Of a stretch of 64,000 nucleotides of DNA, positions 46,849 through 56,251 are shown piece by piece. The DNA is taken from assembly GCF_014201715.1 (NCBI RefSeq), contig NZ_JACHFD010000011.1:1-64000 (forward strand). The letters run 5' to 3'. This DNA is from Haloferula luteola. GTDB taxonomy: Bacteria; Verrucomicrobiota; Verrucomicrobiia; Verrucomicrobiales; Akkermansiaceae. Each line of letters opens with the position of its first letter. Within the stretch, counting starts at the first letter, position 1. Made by a program: the position numbers and the translations under genes. Below the pieces are notes generated by a model. The model did not search any database and was not told where the DNA came from. It saw only the letters and a program-made list of their open reading frames with translations.

Positions 46849-48804
46849 TTAGCTCTCGAAGTAGGTGTAGCCGTTGAGGTTGGTGCGGAATAAATCCATG
46901 ACCTCCCGGCGTTCCTTGGGGCTGATGCGACCTTGGGTGACGGCTTTCTCGGCAAAGCCGCGGAAGCGGGTGACGAGTTCCTTGGGGTCGTATTCGACGT
47001 AGGAAAGAACGTCTGCGACGGTGTCACCTTCCACTTCGTGAGTGTAGACAGGTTTGCCTTCTTCGAGGTGAACACCGACGACGTTGGTGTCGCCAAGGAG
47101 GTTGTGGAGATCCCCCAGAGTTTCTTGATAGGCACCCACGAGAAAGACCCCGACGTAGTAGGGTTCATCGGGCTTGAGGGCGTGGAGGGGCAGGACCTTG
47201 GCGACATCCTCGCGGTCGATGAAGCGATCGATTTTGCCGTCACAATCGCAGGTGATGTCGGCAAGTACCGCGCGCTGGCGCGGGCGCTCTTCGAGGCGAT
47301 GAATGGGCATGACGGGGAAGAGCTGTTTGATCGCCCATGAATCGGGAAGCGATTGGAACAAACTGAAATTCCCGTAGTAGAAGTCGACGAGGCTGTCAGA
47401 GAGTTCGCGGAGATCCTCAGGAATCACGTCGAGTTCCTGGAGGAGCTTGGAAATGCGCGTCATGATGTGCCAGAACCAAGCCTCGGCGAGGCCGCGTTCC
47501 CGCAAGGTGGCGGCGCCGTAGAAGAACTGGGCGCGGACTTGATCCCGATAGTAGACGGCGTCGTTGAAGCACTCCTGGAGATTGCGTTTGGAGAGGTCTT
47601 TGTTGACGTGAATGAGGTTCAGTAGGTTTTGCGGCGCGTTCTCGGGAACAGGAGGAGCTTCCTCAGTGGTTTGGACGGTCGAGACGTCGAGGATGTTGAA
47701 GACGAGCACGGAGTAGTAGGCCACAATGGCGCGGCCGGACTCGGAAATCAGGTTGGGGTGGGTGACTCCGGCTTTGTCGCAAACCTGCATGATGGTTTCG
47801 ATCACGTCGGTGCAGTATTCGAGGACCGAGTAGTTGCAGGAGGATTGGAAGTTGGTGTGAGAGCCATCGTAGTCGATGGCCATGCCGCCGCCCATGTCGA
47901 GGACTCCCATGGGAGCGCCTTCTTTGACGAGATCGCAGTACATGCGGGTGACCTCGGTGGCCCCCTCACGAATGGCCGCGATGTTGGGGATTTGGCTCCC
48001 TTGGTGGTAGTGGAGCATTTTCAGACAGCCGAGGTAGCCGGTCTCCTTGAGTCGATCGACGACGGCGATGACTTGGCTGGCGGAAAGTCCGAAGACGGAT
48101 TTGTCGCCGGCGCTTTCCTGCCAGTGACCGGAGCCACGGGTGGAAAGACGGACGCGAACTCCGAGGTTCGGCAGAACTCCGAGTTTGCGGGAGCGCTCGA
48201 GAACCAGCTCAAGTTCGGTCGGCATCTCCAGGACGAGCATGACCTTGAGGCCCATTTTTTGGGCGTGCAGGGCGAGGTCGATGAATTCCTCATCCTTGTA
48301 GCCGTTGCAGACGATGTAGGCCTCGGTGTCGTGCATGTGCGACAGCGCGGCAATGAGTTCGGGCTTGGAGCCGGCCTCGAGGCCGTAGTGGTATTTTTTC
48401 CCGAATTCGGAGATTTCCTCGATGACCTGGCGTTGTTGGTTGACCTTGATGGGATAGACGCCGCGGTATTCTCCGTGATATCCGGTGGTCTTGATGGCCT
48501 CGCGGAAGGATTCGTTGAGTTCGGCGATGCGAGAATGGAGGAGGTCTCGGAATCGCAGGAGGACAGGCAGGTCGGTGCCTCGGTCACGGAGGCCTTCCAC
48601 AATTTCGTGGAGGGAGATGTCCTTCTTCTTTGAACCGCCTTCGTCTTCGGGAAGGCGGACAGTGACGTGTCCGTGTTTATTGACTCCGAAGAAGCCATGG
48701 CCCCACGCTTCGACTCCATAGAGGTCGGAGGACTGCTCGGGGGACCAAGAGTTTTGAGACTTTTTCGGCTTGGCAGCCGTGGTGCGGGAAGGCGGCGGAA
48801 CCAT
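46849..48804 (-). CDS. speA: Biosynthetic arginine decarboxylase
   Basis: SpeA decarboxylates arginine to agmatine, the first step of a polyamine route. It is a PLP enzyme of fold type III. The 651-residue length matches the family (about 630-660). Landmarks are the PLP lysine in GVYPIKVNQQRQVIEE, the glycine-rich PLP-phosphate site in GVLDMGGGMAIDYDG, the LKMLHYHQGSQIPN histidine segment, and SESGRAIVAYYSVLVF. The C-terminal VADVLSYVEYDPKELVTRF is typical. ATG 48804 is preferred to the longer open frame, whose extension is Pro-rich. No agmatinase gene is adjacent. Confidence 0.95.
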   Translation of the reverse strand: MVPPPSRTTAAKPKKSQNSWSPEQSSDLYGVEAWGHGFFGVNKHGHVTVRLPEDEGGSKKKDISLHEIVEGLRDRGTDLPVLLRFRDLLHSRIAELNESFREAIKTTGYHGEYRGVYPIKVNQQRQVIEEISEFGKKYHYGLEAGSKPELIAALSHMHDTEAYIVCNGYKDEEFIDLALHAQKMGLKVMLVLEMPTELELVLERSRKLGVLPNLGVRVRLSTRGSGHWQESAGDKSVFGLSASQVIAVVDRLKETGYLGCLKMLHYHQGSQIPNIAAIREGATEVTRMYCDLVKEGAPMGVLDMGGGMAIDYDGSHTNFQSSCNYSVLEYCTDVIETIMQVCDKAGVTHPNLISESGRAIVAYYSVLVFNILDVSTVQTTEEAPPVPENAPQNLLNLIHVNKDLSKRNLQECFNDAVYYRDQVRAQFFYGAATLRERGLAEAWFWHIMTRISKLLQELDVIPEDLRELSDSLVDFYYGNFSLFQSLPDSWAIKQLFPVMPIHRLEERPRQRAVLADITCDCDGKIDRFIDREDVAKVLPLHALKPDEPYYVGVFLVGAYQETLGDLHNLLGDTNVVGVHLEEGKPVYTHEVEGDTVADVLSYVEYDPKELVTRFRGFAEKAVTQGRISPKERREVMDLFRTNLNGYTYFES

Positions 48805-48985
48805 GGCCGGGAAGAAAAGGGATTTTCCGGGAATTGAAAGGGAAATGCCCGGGAGAGGGAGAAGTTTTGCGCGAGGGCAACTGGGAGGGGGCGCTGCGGA
48901 TCTGACCGAGCCAGGGGCACGGCTTATCCTGATGCCGGAGGTGGGGGGAGGTGAGGGGGGGCGCACGTGGGGTGCGCGGAGCGAA

Positions 48986-49687
48986 TCACTCGGCGGGTTT
49001 TTTCAAGAAAGCCACGATGTCAGCGGGTTCCGCGCGCTTGCGGTAATCGGCATCGAGGAAAGCCCACTGGATTTTGCCATCCTGGCCGATGATGTAGGTG
49101 GCGGCGAGTGGAAGGGTGGCATGGCCGGCTTCGGCGCCATTGAATTCGGTGAGGTCGAAGAACTTTTGGTAGAGTTCGCGAACGGTGGGAGTGAGTTCAA
49201 AGGCGATCCCGTAGGTTTTGGCGACCTGATGATTGAGGTCGGTGAGAACTTGGAACTCGAGGTGGTTTTTTTCCGCGGTGCTAAGGGATTTGTCCGGAAG
49301 TTCGGGAGTGAGTGCGATGAGTTGCGCCCCGGCACGGCGAATTTCAGGAAGTTTCTCCTGCAGGGCCGCTAGCGCGATGTTGCAGTAGGGGCACCATCCG
49401 CCGCGGTACCATGTCAGGACCACGGGACCCTGGGTAAGTTCTTTGGATAGTTGGACTTCTTGGCCGAGAGCGTTTTTTAGAGTGAAATCCGGGGCGGTGT
49501 CCCCGACTTGAAGAGCACGGTCGAGAATTCCGGATGCGGCGACGGCTTCGATGCCTTTGGCAAACTCGCGGCGGACGGCGGGATCTCCCTGCTTGTCGGC
49601 TTCGGCCGATCGAGCCTCAAGTTTTTCAGCGAGGGTTTCGGCGTGAACGGAACCGAGGAGGAGCAGGGAGGCGAGAAACAAGCGCAT
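48986..49687 (-). CDS. Secreted peroxiredoxin-like protein (AhpC/TSA fold)
   Basis: The 233-residue protein has a signal peptide (MRLFLASLLLLGSVHA) and a thioredoxin-like redoxin domain: VGDTAPDFTLKNALGQEVQLSKEL, then the active site VLTWYRGGWCPYCNIALAALQ, then AATYIIGQDGKIQWAFLDADYRKRAEP. The active site is CxxC (WCPYC) rather than the peroxiredoxin PxxxTxxC, which is the pattern of the peroxiredoxin-like family. It would reduce peroxides or handle disulfides in the periplasm. A short helical segment (EKLEARSAEADKQGDP) precedes the domain. ATG 49687 gives the clean signal peptide. Confidence 0.85.
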   Translation of the reverse strand: MRLFLASLLLLGSVHAETLAEKLEARSAEADKQGDPAVRREFAKGIEAVAASGILDRALQVGDTAPDFTLKNALGQEVQLSKELTQGPVVLTWYRGGWCPYCNIALAALQEKLPEIRRAGAQLIALTPELPDKSLSTAEKNHLEFQVLTDLNHQVAKTYGIAFELTPTVRELYQKFFDLTEFNGAEAGHATLPLAATYIIGQDGKIQWAFLDADYRKRAEPADIVAFLKKPAE

Positions 49688-49753
49688 GGCGATACGAGGT
49701 CCGCGTGACCCAGGCATTCCCAAAAGTATCGAGAAGCGATGGGGGACCGGTCT

Positions 49754-51730
49754 TTAGGCTTCCAGCTCGGCTTGGACTTTTTCGATTTGGTCGGAAAGTT
49801 CCCCCCAGCGGGAGTAGGCCATTTCGAGTTTGTCGGTGAGTTGTTGCACGGCGTTGGCCGTTTGCCGAAGCTTGTCGGGATCTGCTGCCACGTCGTCGCT
49901 GGAAAGCGCCTGGGTCAAAGTGGCCTGAGCTCCTTCGAGTTCTGCGATCCGAGTTTCGAGTTGTTCCAATTCGGACTCAAGGGGTTTGAGCAGTTTGGCT
50001 TTTTTCTGCCGGAGCTCGGCTTCCTGTTTGCGCTGCTCTTTGCGATTGCCGGAAGGAGCTGAGGCACTCACCGAAGATGCCAAGGCAGGCTTGGTGGAGG
50101 GACCTGTCGACGCTGTGGATTCTTCAGCGGTTTTTTCCAGATAGTAGGAGATATTCCCGGCGAAGGGACGGGGAGAGTGACCTGGCCGGAATTCAAGGGT
50201 CTTGGAAACCAAGGGATCGAGGAACGATCGGTTGTGGGAGACGATGATGACGGTCCCTTCGTAGTCGCGGAGGGCGTTTTGGAGGACTTCCTGACTTTGA
50301 ACGTCAAGGTGGTTGGTCGGTTCGTCGAGGATCAGGAAGTTTGCTGGCTGGACGAGCATGCGAACAAGGGCCACGCGGGAGCGTTCGCCACCAGAGAGAA
50401 CGCCGACTTTTTTGAAGACTTCATCGCCGCGAAAAAGGAAGCAGCCGAGGAGGTTGCGCGCTTGGCCTTCCATTTCGCGGGAGGTGGCTTCCTCGATGGT
50501 TTCGAGGACGGTTTTCTCGGGGTCCAGAGTGTCAGCGTGGGTCTGAGAGAAGAAGGAAGTCGCGACCTTTCCGCCGAATTCGTGGCTGCCGGAGATGGGC
50601 TCCTCCTGGCCGGTGATCATGCGGCAAAAGGTGGATTTGCCGGCTCCATTTGGGCCGACAATCGCAAGTTTTTCGCCACGGTTGATTTCAAAATCAAAGT
50701 TCTCGAAGACGGTCAATGGACCATAGCGTTGCGTGGCGGCGGAGAGACGAGCGACGAGGTGAGCAGAGGGCTTCGGTTGCGGGAAACGGAAGCTCATCAC
50801 GGCATCATCGTCCTCGGGCGCGGGAATGAGTTCGATCTTTTCGAGCAGTTTGATGCGAGACTGGACGAGGGAAGCCTTGTTGGCGGAGGCGCGGAAGCGG
50901 TCGATGAAGCGTTTGGTTTCGGCGATTTCCCGCTGCTGGGCTTCGTAGCGTTTGCGGTGGACTTCCTTGCGGTGGACCGACTCCCGGAGAAAGTAGGAGA
51001 AGTTCCCAGAGTATTCTTCAGCACGCCCGTGGTGGAAGGCGATGGTGCGGGTGCAGAGGGCGTCGAGGAGGGAAAGATCGTGGGAAATGATCAGGATCGC
51101 ACCGGGATAGGCGTGAAGATATTGTTCGACCCAACGCTGGCTTTCGATGTCGAGGTGGTTGGTGGGTTCGTCGAGGAGGAGGATGTCCGGCTCGGAAAGG
51201 AACAGCTTGGCCATGGCGATGCGCATCTGCCAGCCCCCGGAGAATTCGCCGCAATCGCGGGTGAAGTCCTCGCGTTTGAAGCCGAGGCCTTGAAGGACGG
51301 ATTCGGCGCGGGGTTTGAGCCGGGCAGGATCGGCCGCTTCAAGGCGAAGTTCGAGGTCTCCGATTTCCTCCAGAAGCTCCGCATAGGGCGAGGACCGAGG
51401 ATCCAACTTGGGAAGCTCCGCTGCGAGCCGGTCGATCTTTTCCTGGAGGCTAAGGGCTTCGCCAAAAGCGGACATGGTTTCATCCCACAAGCTACAGCCG
51501 TGGACGTGGATGCCCTCCTGAGGGAGATACCCGATTTGAAAGCCTTTGGGGTGGGCGATTTTTCCTGAGGTCGCTTCGATGACTCCAGCGACGCACTTCA
51601 TCAGGGTCGACTTCCCTGCGCCATTGTGGCCGGCGAAGGCGATTCGCTCCTTCGGTTGAACGGTGAAGGAGAGGTCTTCGAAGAGGATGCGTGGACCGAA
51701 TTCGACGCGGAGGTTCTGGATGGAAAGCAT
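49754..51730 (-). CDS. ABC-F family ATPase
   Basis: The 658-residue protein has two fused ABC ATPase domains and no membrane part, as in the ABC-F family of ribosome-associated translation factors. Domain 1 has GHNGAGKSTLMK, FSGGWQMRIAMAKLFLSEPDILLLDEPTNHLD and ISHDLSLLD. Domain 2 has GPNGAGKSTFCRMI, LSGGERSRVALVRM and LILDEPTNHLDVQSQE. The linker between them is rich in charged residues (EVHRKRYEAQQREIAETKRFID), as expected for the P-site tRNA interaction motif. A C-terminal coiled coil (EQRKQEAELRQKKAKLLKPL, then ELEQLETRIAELEG) resembles Uup/YheS types. ATG 51730 (MLSIQNLRVEFG) is favoured. Confidence 0.92.
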   Translation of the reverse strand: MLSIQNLRVEFGPRILFEDLSFTVQPKERIAFAGHNGAGKSTLMKCVAGVIEATSGKIAHPKGFQIGYLPQEGIHVHGCSLWDETMSAFGEALSLQEKIDRLAAELPKLDPRSSPYAELLEEIGDLELRLEAADPARLKPRAESVLQGLGFKREDFTRDCGEFSGGWQMRIAMAKLFLSEPDILLLDEPTNHLDIESQRWVEQYLHAYPGAILIISHDLSLLDALCTRTIAFHHGRAEEYSGNFSYFLRESVHRKEVHRKRYEAQQREIAETKRFIDRFRASANKASLVQSRIKLLEKIELIPAPEDDDAVMSFRFPQPKPSAHLVARLSAATQRYGPLTVFENFDFEINRGEKLAIVGPNGAGKSTFCRMITGQEEPISGSHEFGGKVATSFFSQTHADTLDPEKTVLETIEEATSREMEGQARNLLGCFLFRGDEVFKKVGVLSGGERSRVALVRMLVQPANFLILDEPTNHLDVQSQEVLQNALRDYEGTVIIVSHNRSFLDPLVSKTLEFRPGHSPRPFAGNISYYLEKTAEESTASTGPSTKPALASSVSASAPSGNRKEQRKQEAELRQKKAKLLKPLESELEQLETRIAELEGAQATLTQALSSDDVAADPDKLRQTANAVQQLTDKLEMAYSRWGELSDQIEKVQAELEA

Positions 51731-51866
51731 GCGGCGGGCGCAGCATGCACGTCCGGCTGCGGAGGTCCACTGTGGACTGGAGGAGGGAGAGGACCGGCCG
51801 GATGCCCGGGGCAAGGCTGTGCGAAAAAAGCCCGTTCACCCGGCCGGTACCTCGAGAAGGATGCGA

Positions 51867-52340
51867 TCAGCGGAGTTGCGCGGTTTCCGTGCCGTCCAGA
51901 GGAGCCTGGAGGGCGACGATGACTGGCGTTTCCGGCGCTACGGCTACGATGGCCCGCGTTTGGCGGGTAAAGTAGTCGAGCCGCCGCGGATCCAAGGGTG
52001 CGGATCCATCTGCTTGCTGGAGCGTGATGCGCTCGGCTCGGATCCAATCGCGATTGCGGCGGAGGAAGTCTTTCCAAGACATCAGGCGGCCCAAGGGGCG
52101 ATCGACGATGTGAGTCTGGAGGGCTTCCGGGAAAAACAAGAAAGCGCCCTGCGGAACCATGGTCCAGTTGGTGCCATCGTGAAGGATGACGGAATCTCCG
52201 GGGGATTCGGATTCCTTCTTCACGCTTCCATCGCCAAGGGCGGTGGCCGAGACGGGGGAGCTCGGAGTTTCGGGGGTGGGTCGAGCGGCGGTGAGGCCGC
52301 AGACCATGACCCATCCAAAGAGGATCAGGGCTGCTTTCAT
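51867..52340 (-). CDS. Secreted hypothetical protein
   Basis: No family is recognised. The 157-residue protein has a probable signal peptide (MKAALILFGWVMVCGLTAARP), a Ser/Pro-rich stretch and a small domain with DSVILHDGTNWTMVPQGAFLF, RPLGRLMSWKDFLRRNRDWI and the C-terminal VIVALQAPLDGTE. The frame extends upstream through a G-rich tract to 52457, but that extension is low-complexity. ATG 52340 is immediately preceded by the C-run (sense strand) described at 52342-52400. It is upstream of the ABC-F gene on the same strand (136 bp). Confidence 0.55.
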   Translation of the reverse strand: MKAALILFGWVMVCGLTAARPTPETPSSPVSATALGDGSVKKESESPGDSVILHDGTNWTMVPQGAFLFFPEALQTHIVDRPLGRLMSWKDFLRRNRDWIRAERITLQQADGSAPLDPRRLDYFTRQTRAIVAVAPETPVIVALQAPLDGTETAQLR

Positions 52341-52341
52341 C

Positions 52342-52400
52342 GGGGGACGGGGGGACGGGGGTGTCTTTTTTTGGGGGGTGGGGTTTGGGGGATGTGGGGG
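52342..52400 (+). other. G-quadruplex-prone G-run cluster before the secreted hypothetical gene
   Basis: Plus-strand runs of 5, 6, 5, 6, 4, 5 and 5 G lie within 59 bp, with short loops and one T7 loop. The gene on the minus strand begins at 52340, so the tract is in its template strand and would be C-rich in the transcript. It meets the usual G-quadruplex pattern several times over. Confidence 0.75.
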
Positions 52401-52579
52401 AAATCCGGCCGGGAAATGCCGGGATGGGGGGAAGTTCCAACGGGGGAGTCGGAACACGTCTGGAGCCTTGGGTCGATCTGATAGGGAATCAACCTCAGTT
52501 TCCCTGACTACGCGATCGCGTGGGAAGCGATTGGGATGAAAATGTCCGGATGAGTCAATTATCCGGGATTTTGGTCATC

Positions 52580-52613
52580 AAAAAAGCCCTGAATTCTGAG
52601 AAGAATTCAGGGC
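52580..52613 (-). terminator. Intrinsic terminator of the cyclophilin gene
   Basis: An 11-bp perfect stem (GCCCTGAATTC, 52586-52596, with GAATTCAGGGC, 52603-52613) with a 6-nt loop is followed on the minus strand by six T. It lies 54 nt past the cyclophilin stop codon. Confidence 0.93.
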
Positions 52614-52667
52614 CTAAGAAGGTTCGAGACTTTCAGAAGAAGTTAAACAAACTTCCAAACCTGAGGG

Positions 52668-53210
52668 TTATTTTTTTAAAATCGAGTCCCAATGTTCGAT
52701 ATGATCTTTCTGTGATTCGAAGAGATCGGTGGTGTCATCAAGGATCGTGATTGAGCGGATGGCGTCTCCCTTGCCGTCGGCTTTGCAACCCGGCTCGCCC
52801 GTGTTGACCTTCCCGATGATGTTGGCGACGACGTCCTGGCCCTCGGTCACCTCACCGAAGACGGAGTGGCGATTGTCCAGGAAAGGGGTGGGGACGAGGG
52901 TGATGAAGAACTGCGAACCATTGGTGCCAGGCCCGGCGTTCGCCATGGAGAAGATCCCCGGCTTGTTGTGGCGGAGCTCGGGGTGAAATTCATCGGCAAA
53001 TTTGTAGCCTGGGCCCCCGCGGCCGGTGCCGGTGGGGTCACCTCCTTGGATCATGAACCGATCGATGACCCGGTGGAAAGCAACGCCATCGTAGTAGCCA
53101 TTTTTGGCCAGGTTGAGGAAGTTGGCGACCGTCAGAGGGGCCTTGTCGGCAAACATCGTGGCTTGGATGTCACCTTTGTCAGTGTGCAGCGTGATGCGAA
53201 TATCAGACAT
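52668..53210 (-). CDS. Cyclophilin-type peptidyl-prolyl cis-trans isomerase
   Basis: The 180-residue protein has the cyclophilin core: [22 protein letters not shown], then [40 protein letters not shown]. It keeps the catalytic Arg and the Phe/His residues. There is no signal peptide, so it works in the cytoplasm. The C-terminal segment ([18 protein letters not shown]) is a short charged tail beyond the domain. It is followed by a strong terminator and is probably transcribed alone, 63 bp downstream of thiG. Confidence 0.95.
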   Translation of the reverse strand: MSDIRITLHTDKGDIQATMFADKAPLTVANFLNLAKNGYYDGVAFHRVIDRFMIQGGDPTGTGRGGPGYKFADEFHPELRHNKPGIFSMANAGPGTNGSQFFITLVPTPFLDNRHSVFGEVTEGQDVVANIIGKVNTGEPGCKADGKGDAIRSITILDDTTDLFESQKDHIEHWDSILKK

Positions 53211-53273
53211 GGCCGGAAGCTTCGTGTGGGCCGGGTCTGCGGGCCAGCGAAAAGCGAGGCACCCGAAGTCGCT

Positions 53274-54056
53274 TCACGAATGAAGAAACGCATCGATGGG
53301 GCTGGTGGCACTGGCGGTGTCCAGGATATCGGGCAGGCCGATTTCGAAGGCTTCTCGACCGGCTTCGACCGCTGCTCGAAAAGCGCGAGCCATGCGCACG
53401 GGATCAGGGGCGATGGCAATGGCGGTGTTGACGAGGACAGCATCGGCACCGAGTTCCATTGCCTCGGCCGCGTGACTGGGGGCACCGATGCCGGCGTCGA
53501 CAACGACGGGGACGGTGGCTTGGTCAATGATGATGCGGAGTTGGTCTCGAGTGGCGAGCCCACGGTTCGATCCGATGGGCGCTCCGAGGGGCATCACCGT
53601 AGCGGTTCCCACTTCCTGAAGACGTTTGGCGAGGACCGGATCGGCATTGATATATGGCAGAACGGTGAACCCTTCTTTGACGAGGGTTTCCGCGGCTTTG
53701 AGGGTTTCGATGGGATCGGGAAGGAGGTAGGTCGGATCCGGGTGAATCTCGAGTTTGACCCATTTCGGCAGACCCGCGGCCGCCGCGAGGCGAGCGAGGC
53801 GGACCGCTTCCTCGGCATTCATCGCGCCGCTGGTGTTGGGAAGTAGCAGGTACTTTTCGGAGTCGATGAAATCGAGGATGTTGGCGAAAGGATCATGGCT
53901 GCCCGAGAGGTCTGCCCGCCGTAGGGCGACGGTGACGATTGAGGTCCCTGAGGCAGCGAGGGCGTCGCGCATGGATTCGTTCGACGAAAATTTCCCGGTT
54001 CCGAGAAAGAGGCGTGAGTCGAAGGTGCGATCAGCGATGGTGAGAAGTGCGGGCAC
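53274..54056 (-). CDS. thiG: Thiazole synthase
   Basis: ThiG assembles the thiazole phosphate of thiamine from deoxyxylulose phosphate, dehydroglycine and the sulfur on ThiS. It is a TIM barrel with an essential lysine, seen in [19 protein letters not shown]. Other landmarks are [89 protein letters not shown] and DPVRMARAF. The frame stays open into the upstream gene. GTG 54056 gives 260 residues, close to the 255 normal for ThiG. No thiS, thiF, thiH or thiC gene is next to it, and no TPP riboswitch is seen upstream. Confidence 0.93.
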   Translation of the reverse strand: MPALLTIADRTFDSRLFLGTGKFSSNESMRDALAASGTSIVTVALRRADLSGSHDPFANILDFIDSEKYLLLPNTSGAMNAEEAVRLARLAAAAGLPKWVKLEIHPDPTYLLPDPIETLKAAETLVKEGFTVLPYINADPVLAKRLQEVGTATVMPLGAPIGSNRGLATRDQLRIIIDQATVPVVVDAGIGAPSHAAEAMELGADAVLVNTAIAIAPDPVRMARAFRAAVEAGREAFEIGLPDILDTASATSPIDAFLHS

Positions 54057-54113
54057 GGCGGGAGGTTGGCGTATCCGGTGGATCACGTCCAACCCGGATC
54101 GATGGTTTCCAGG

Positions 54114-54149
54114 CAAGAAAAGGCCCGACTCTACGGAGAGAGCCGGGCT
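54114..54149 (-). terminator. Intrinsic terminator of mdh
   Basis: On the minus strand AGCCCGGCTCT pairs with AGAGTCGGGCC (+ 54121-54149, one mismatch), followed by TTTTCTT (+ 54114-54120). It lies 30 nt past the mdh stop codon and separates mdh from thiG. Confidence 0.85.
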
Positions 54150-54178
54150 AGTGACTTTTCGCGGAAAGAGAGAAGGGG

Positions 54179-55168
54179 TCAGCCAGGGATCAGGTCCTTG
54201 ACGGCTTCTCGTTCTTCTTTGAGTTCGGCGATGGTGGCATCGATTTTTGCTTGGCTGAAGGCATCGATTTCGAGGCCTTCGACCACTTCCCACGAGCCAT
54301 CCGCCTTGGTGCGAATGGGCATGGAAGCGATCAATCCCGGTTCAATGCCATATTCGCCCTTCGAGCACACGGCGACGCTGTGCCAATCCCCTTCAGCGGT
54401 GGGTTGGCTGAGGGCCATGACCGTATCGAGAGCGGCATTGGCGGCGGATGCCGCTGAGGAAGCGCCGCGGGCCTTGATGATGGCGGCACCACGTTGCTGC
54501 ACGGTGGTGATGAATTCTCCTTCCAGCCAGGCGCGATCGGAAATCACCTCAGTGACCGGTTTGCCGTCGATCTTGGCGTGGACGAAATCTGGATACTGAG
54601 TGGCCGAGTGGTTGCCCCAAATGCAAAGGTTGCTGACCTGGGAAGAATGGACTCCAGCTTTTGCCGCGAGCTGTGACTTGGCGCGATTTTCATCGAGCCG
54701 GGTCATGGCGAAGAAGCGTTCGTTCGGAATGCCCTCAGCATTGGCCATGGCGATGAGGGCGTTGGTGTTGCACGGATTGCCGACGACGAGAGTGCGGACA
54801 TCCGAGGCTGCGTTGGCGGCGATGGCCTGACCTTGGCCGGTGAAAATCTTGCCGTTGATGCCGAGTAGGTCACCGCGCTCCATGCCGGCTTTCCGGGGAA
54901 CGGAGCCGACCAGAAGTGCCCAATTGGCTCCGCGAAAGCCTTCGGCCAGATCCGAGGTCGGAACGATCTCGCGAAGCAGTGGGAACGCGCAATCGTCGAG
55001 CTCCATCACCACCCCTTGCAGGGCGGGAAGCGCCGGTTCGATTTCAATGAGGCGCAGGTTGACGGGTTGATCGGGTCCGAAAACCGAGCCGGAAGCGATG
55101 CGGAAAAGAAGAGCGTAACCAATTTGACCGGCGGCGCCGGTGATCGAGACGGTAATGGGATCCTTCAT
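54179..55168 (-). CDS. mdh: Malate dehydrogenase
   Basis: Mdh oxidises malate to oxaloacetate with NAD+ in the TCA cycle. The 329-residue length and the sequence fit the Type 1 group (as in Thermus and cytosolic eukaryotic enzymes), not the 312-residue E. coli form. The NAD motif is [18 protein letters not shown] at about 10-27. The substrate loop has [21 protein letters not shown] with the mobile arginines; the catalytic Asp is in [14 protein letters not shown] and the catalytic His in [16 protein letters not shown] good promoter lies 43 nt upstream and a terminator follows, so it is transcribed alone. Confidence 0.96.
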   Translation of the reverse strand: MKDPITVSITGAAGQIGYALLFRIASGSVFGPDQPVNLRLIEIEPALPALQGVVMELDDCAFPLLREIVPTSDLAEGFRGANWALLVGSVPRKAGMERGDLLGINGKIFTGQGQAIAANAASDVRTLVVGNPCNTNALIAMANAEGIPNERFFAMTRLDENRAKSQLAAKAGVHSSQVSNLCIWGNHSATQYPDFVHAKIDGKPVTEVISDRAWLEGEFITTVQQRGAAIIKARGASSAASAANAALDTVMALSQPTAEGDWHSVAVCSKGEYGIEPGLIASMPIRTKADGSWEVVEGLEIDAFSQAKIDATIAELKEEREAVKDLIPG

Positions 55169-55210
55169 AGGTTCAGTGGATGGATGCGCTTTTTCGAAGT
55201 CGCAATAAAG

Positions 55211-55239
55211 GAATTAGGTGCAGCTCGGAGGTGGGTCAA
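55211..55239 (-). promoter_or_regulatory. Promoter of mdh
   Basis: On the minus strand TTGACC (+ 55234-55239), a 17-nt spacer and TAATTC (+ 55211-55216). The transcript would have a leader of roughly 35 nt. Confidence 0.6.
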
Positions 55240-55430
55240 CGATGGACGACCGACAAGGGAAGGGGTGCGTGGAGCTTGATCGGATGTGCGCATTCCTCCA
55301 CGGAAAGAGGGAAAGTTGTTTCCGTTTTAGTTGGGATTTGTTAATCACCCCCCCGTCGTTGCCGAAGAAATCTCCAGCTCCCCGGGCCAAGATCAGCCGT
55401 TTGCGTGCGCAAACGAAGGCGATCCGTGGG

Positions 55431-55703
55431 ATGAACGGGGTGATTTTGTGTCTTTTGGGCATTTCCATTGGGGCTCTCACGGTGGCTTCTGCGTGGCCGC
55501 AGCGCCGCAAGCTTGACGAGAAAGAGCTGGAGCTGGCGCAGATTCTCGAACAGGAGCGAAAGGTGATTGCCGAAAAAGAGGATCATCAGGCTGCCCTTGA
55601 CGCGATGCGGGACGATCAGGAATACCTTGAGCTTCACGCGGTGGACCGCCTCAATTTGTACCGCCCGGGTACGACGGTTTACCGCATCGAACGCCAACGC
55701 TAA
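55431..55703 (+). CDS. FtsB/DivIC-like septum formation protein
   Basis: The protein has one membrane helix (VILCLLGISIGALTVASAW), a helical coiled-coil region (KLDEKELELAQILEQERKVIAEKEDHQ) and the typical ending of the FtsB/DivIC family, YLELHAVDRLNLYRPGTTVYRIER. In this family these small bitopic proteins join FtsL and FtsQ at the division septum. The start is uncertain: ATG 55431 gives 90 residues; the frame is open further upstream to 55218, and a basic segment (LPKKSPAPRAKISRLRAQT) ahead of the helix would suit a TTG start near 55340. Its stop overlaps the hpt start by 1 bp. Confidence 0.65.
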   Translation: MNGVILCLLGISIGALTVASAWPQRRKLDEKELELAQILEQERKVIAEKEDHQAALDAMRDDQEYLELHAVDRLNLYRPGTTVYRIERQR

Positions 55704-56236
55704 TGGAACAGGATGTCGAACGGGTGCTGATCGCTGAGGACGTGATCGACAAGCGACTGGACGTGCTCGCGAAGCGGATCGAATCGGACTTTCCCGGTGA
55801 GGTGATTCAGGTGGTTGTTTTGCTGAAAGGGGCCCTGGTGTTTGCGGCCGATTTGACGAGGCGAATTCCGCGGATGCTGGAGATCGAGTGCATCAATGTG
55901 GCGAGTTACCACGGAGGAATGGAGAGTTCCGGTCAGGTGAACTTCCTCGATCACAAGCTCCCGGAGGTGAAAGGCCGCCAGGTGCTGGTGCTGGACGACA
56001 TTCTCGATACTGGGCTCACTTTGAGAGCCGTAGTCGACCGCTTGAAATTGGAAGGTGCCGCGCAGGTGAAAACCGCCGTGTTGCTGGCCAAGGACAAAGA
56101 ACGCAACGCCGAGGTGGAGGCGGACTATGTGGGGTTCGTCATCGGCGATGAATTCGTCATTGGCTACGGACTCGACTATCAGGGTCGATACCGGAATTTG
56201 CCCTATGTCGGCACCCTGAGTCCGGACGCGATCTGA
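55703..56236 (+). CDS. hpt: Hypoxanthine phosphoribosyltransferase
   Basis: Hpt salvages hypoxanthine or guanine by transfer to PRPP. The 177-residue protein has the PRPP-binding motif VLVLDDILDTGLTLRAVVDRL, the preceding INVASYHGGMESSGQV loop, the base-binding lysine of VKTAVLLAKDKERN and the C-terminal FVIGDEFVIGYGLDYQGRYRNLPYVGTL. It is cytoplasmic. ATG 55703 overlaps the stop of the FtsB-like gene (TAATG), a sign of translational coupling. Confidence 0.95.
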   Translation: MEQDVERVLIAEDVIDKRLDVLAKRIESDFPGEVIQVVVLLKGALVFAADLTRRIPRMLEIECINVASYHGGMESSGQVNFLDHKLPEVKGRQVLVLDDILDTGLTLRAVVDRLKLEGAAQVKTAVLLAKDKERNAEVEADYVGFVIGDEFVIGYGLDYQGRYRNLPYVGTLSPDAI

Positions 56237-56251
56237 TCCGCCCCGCGCGGC

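Noticed and set aside
54057-54178. TPP riboswitch upstream of thiG
   Set aside because: The 122-bp gap holds the mdh terminator, and no CTGAGA-type thi-box sequence was seen.
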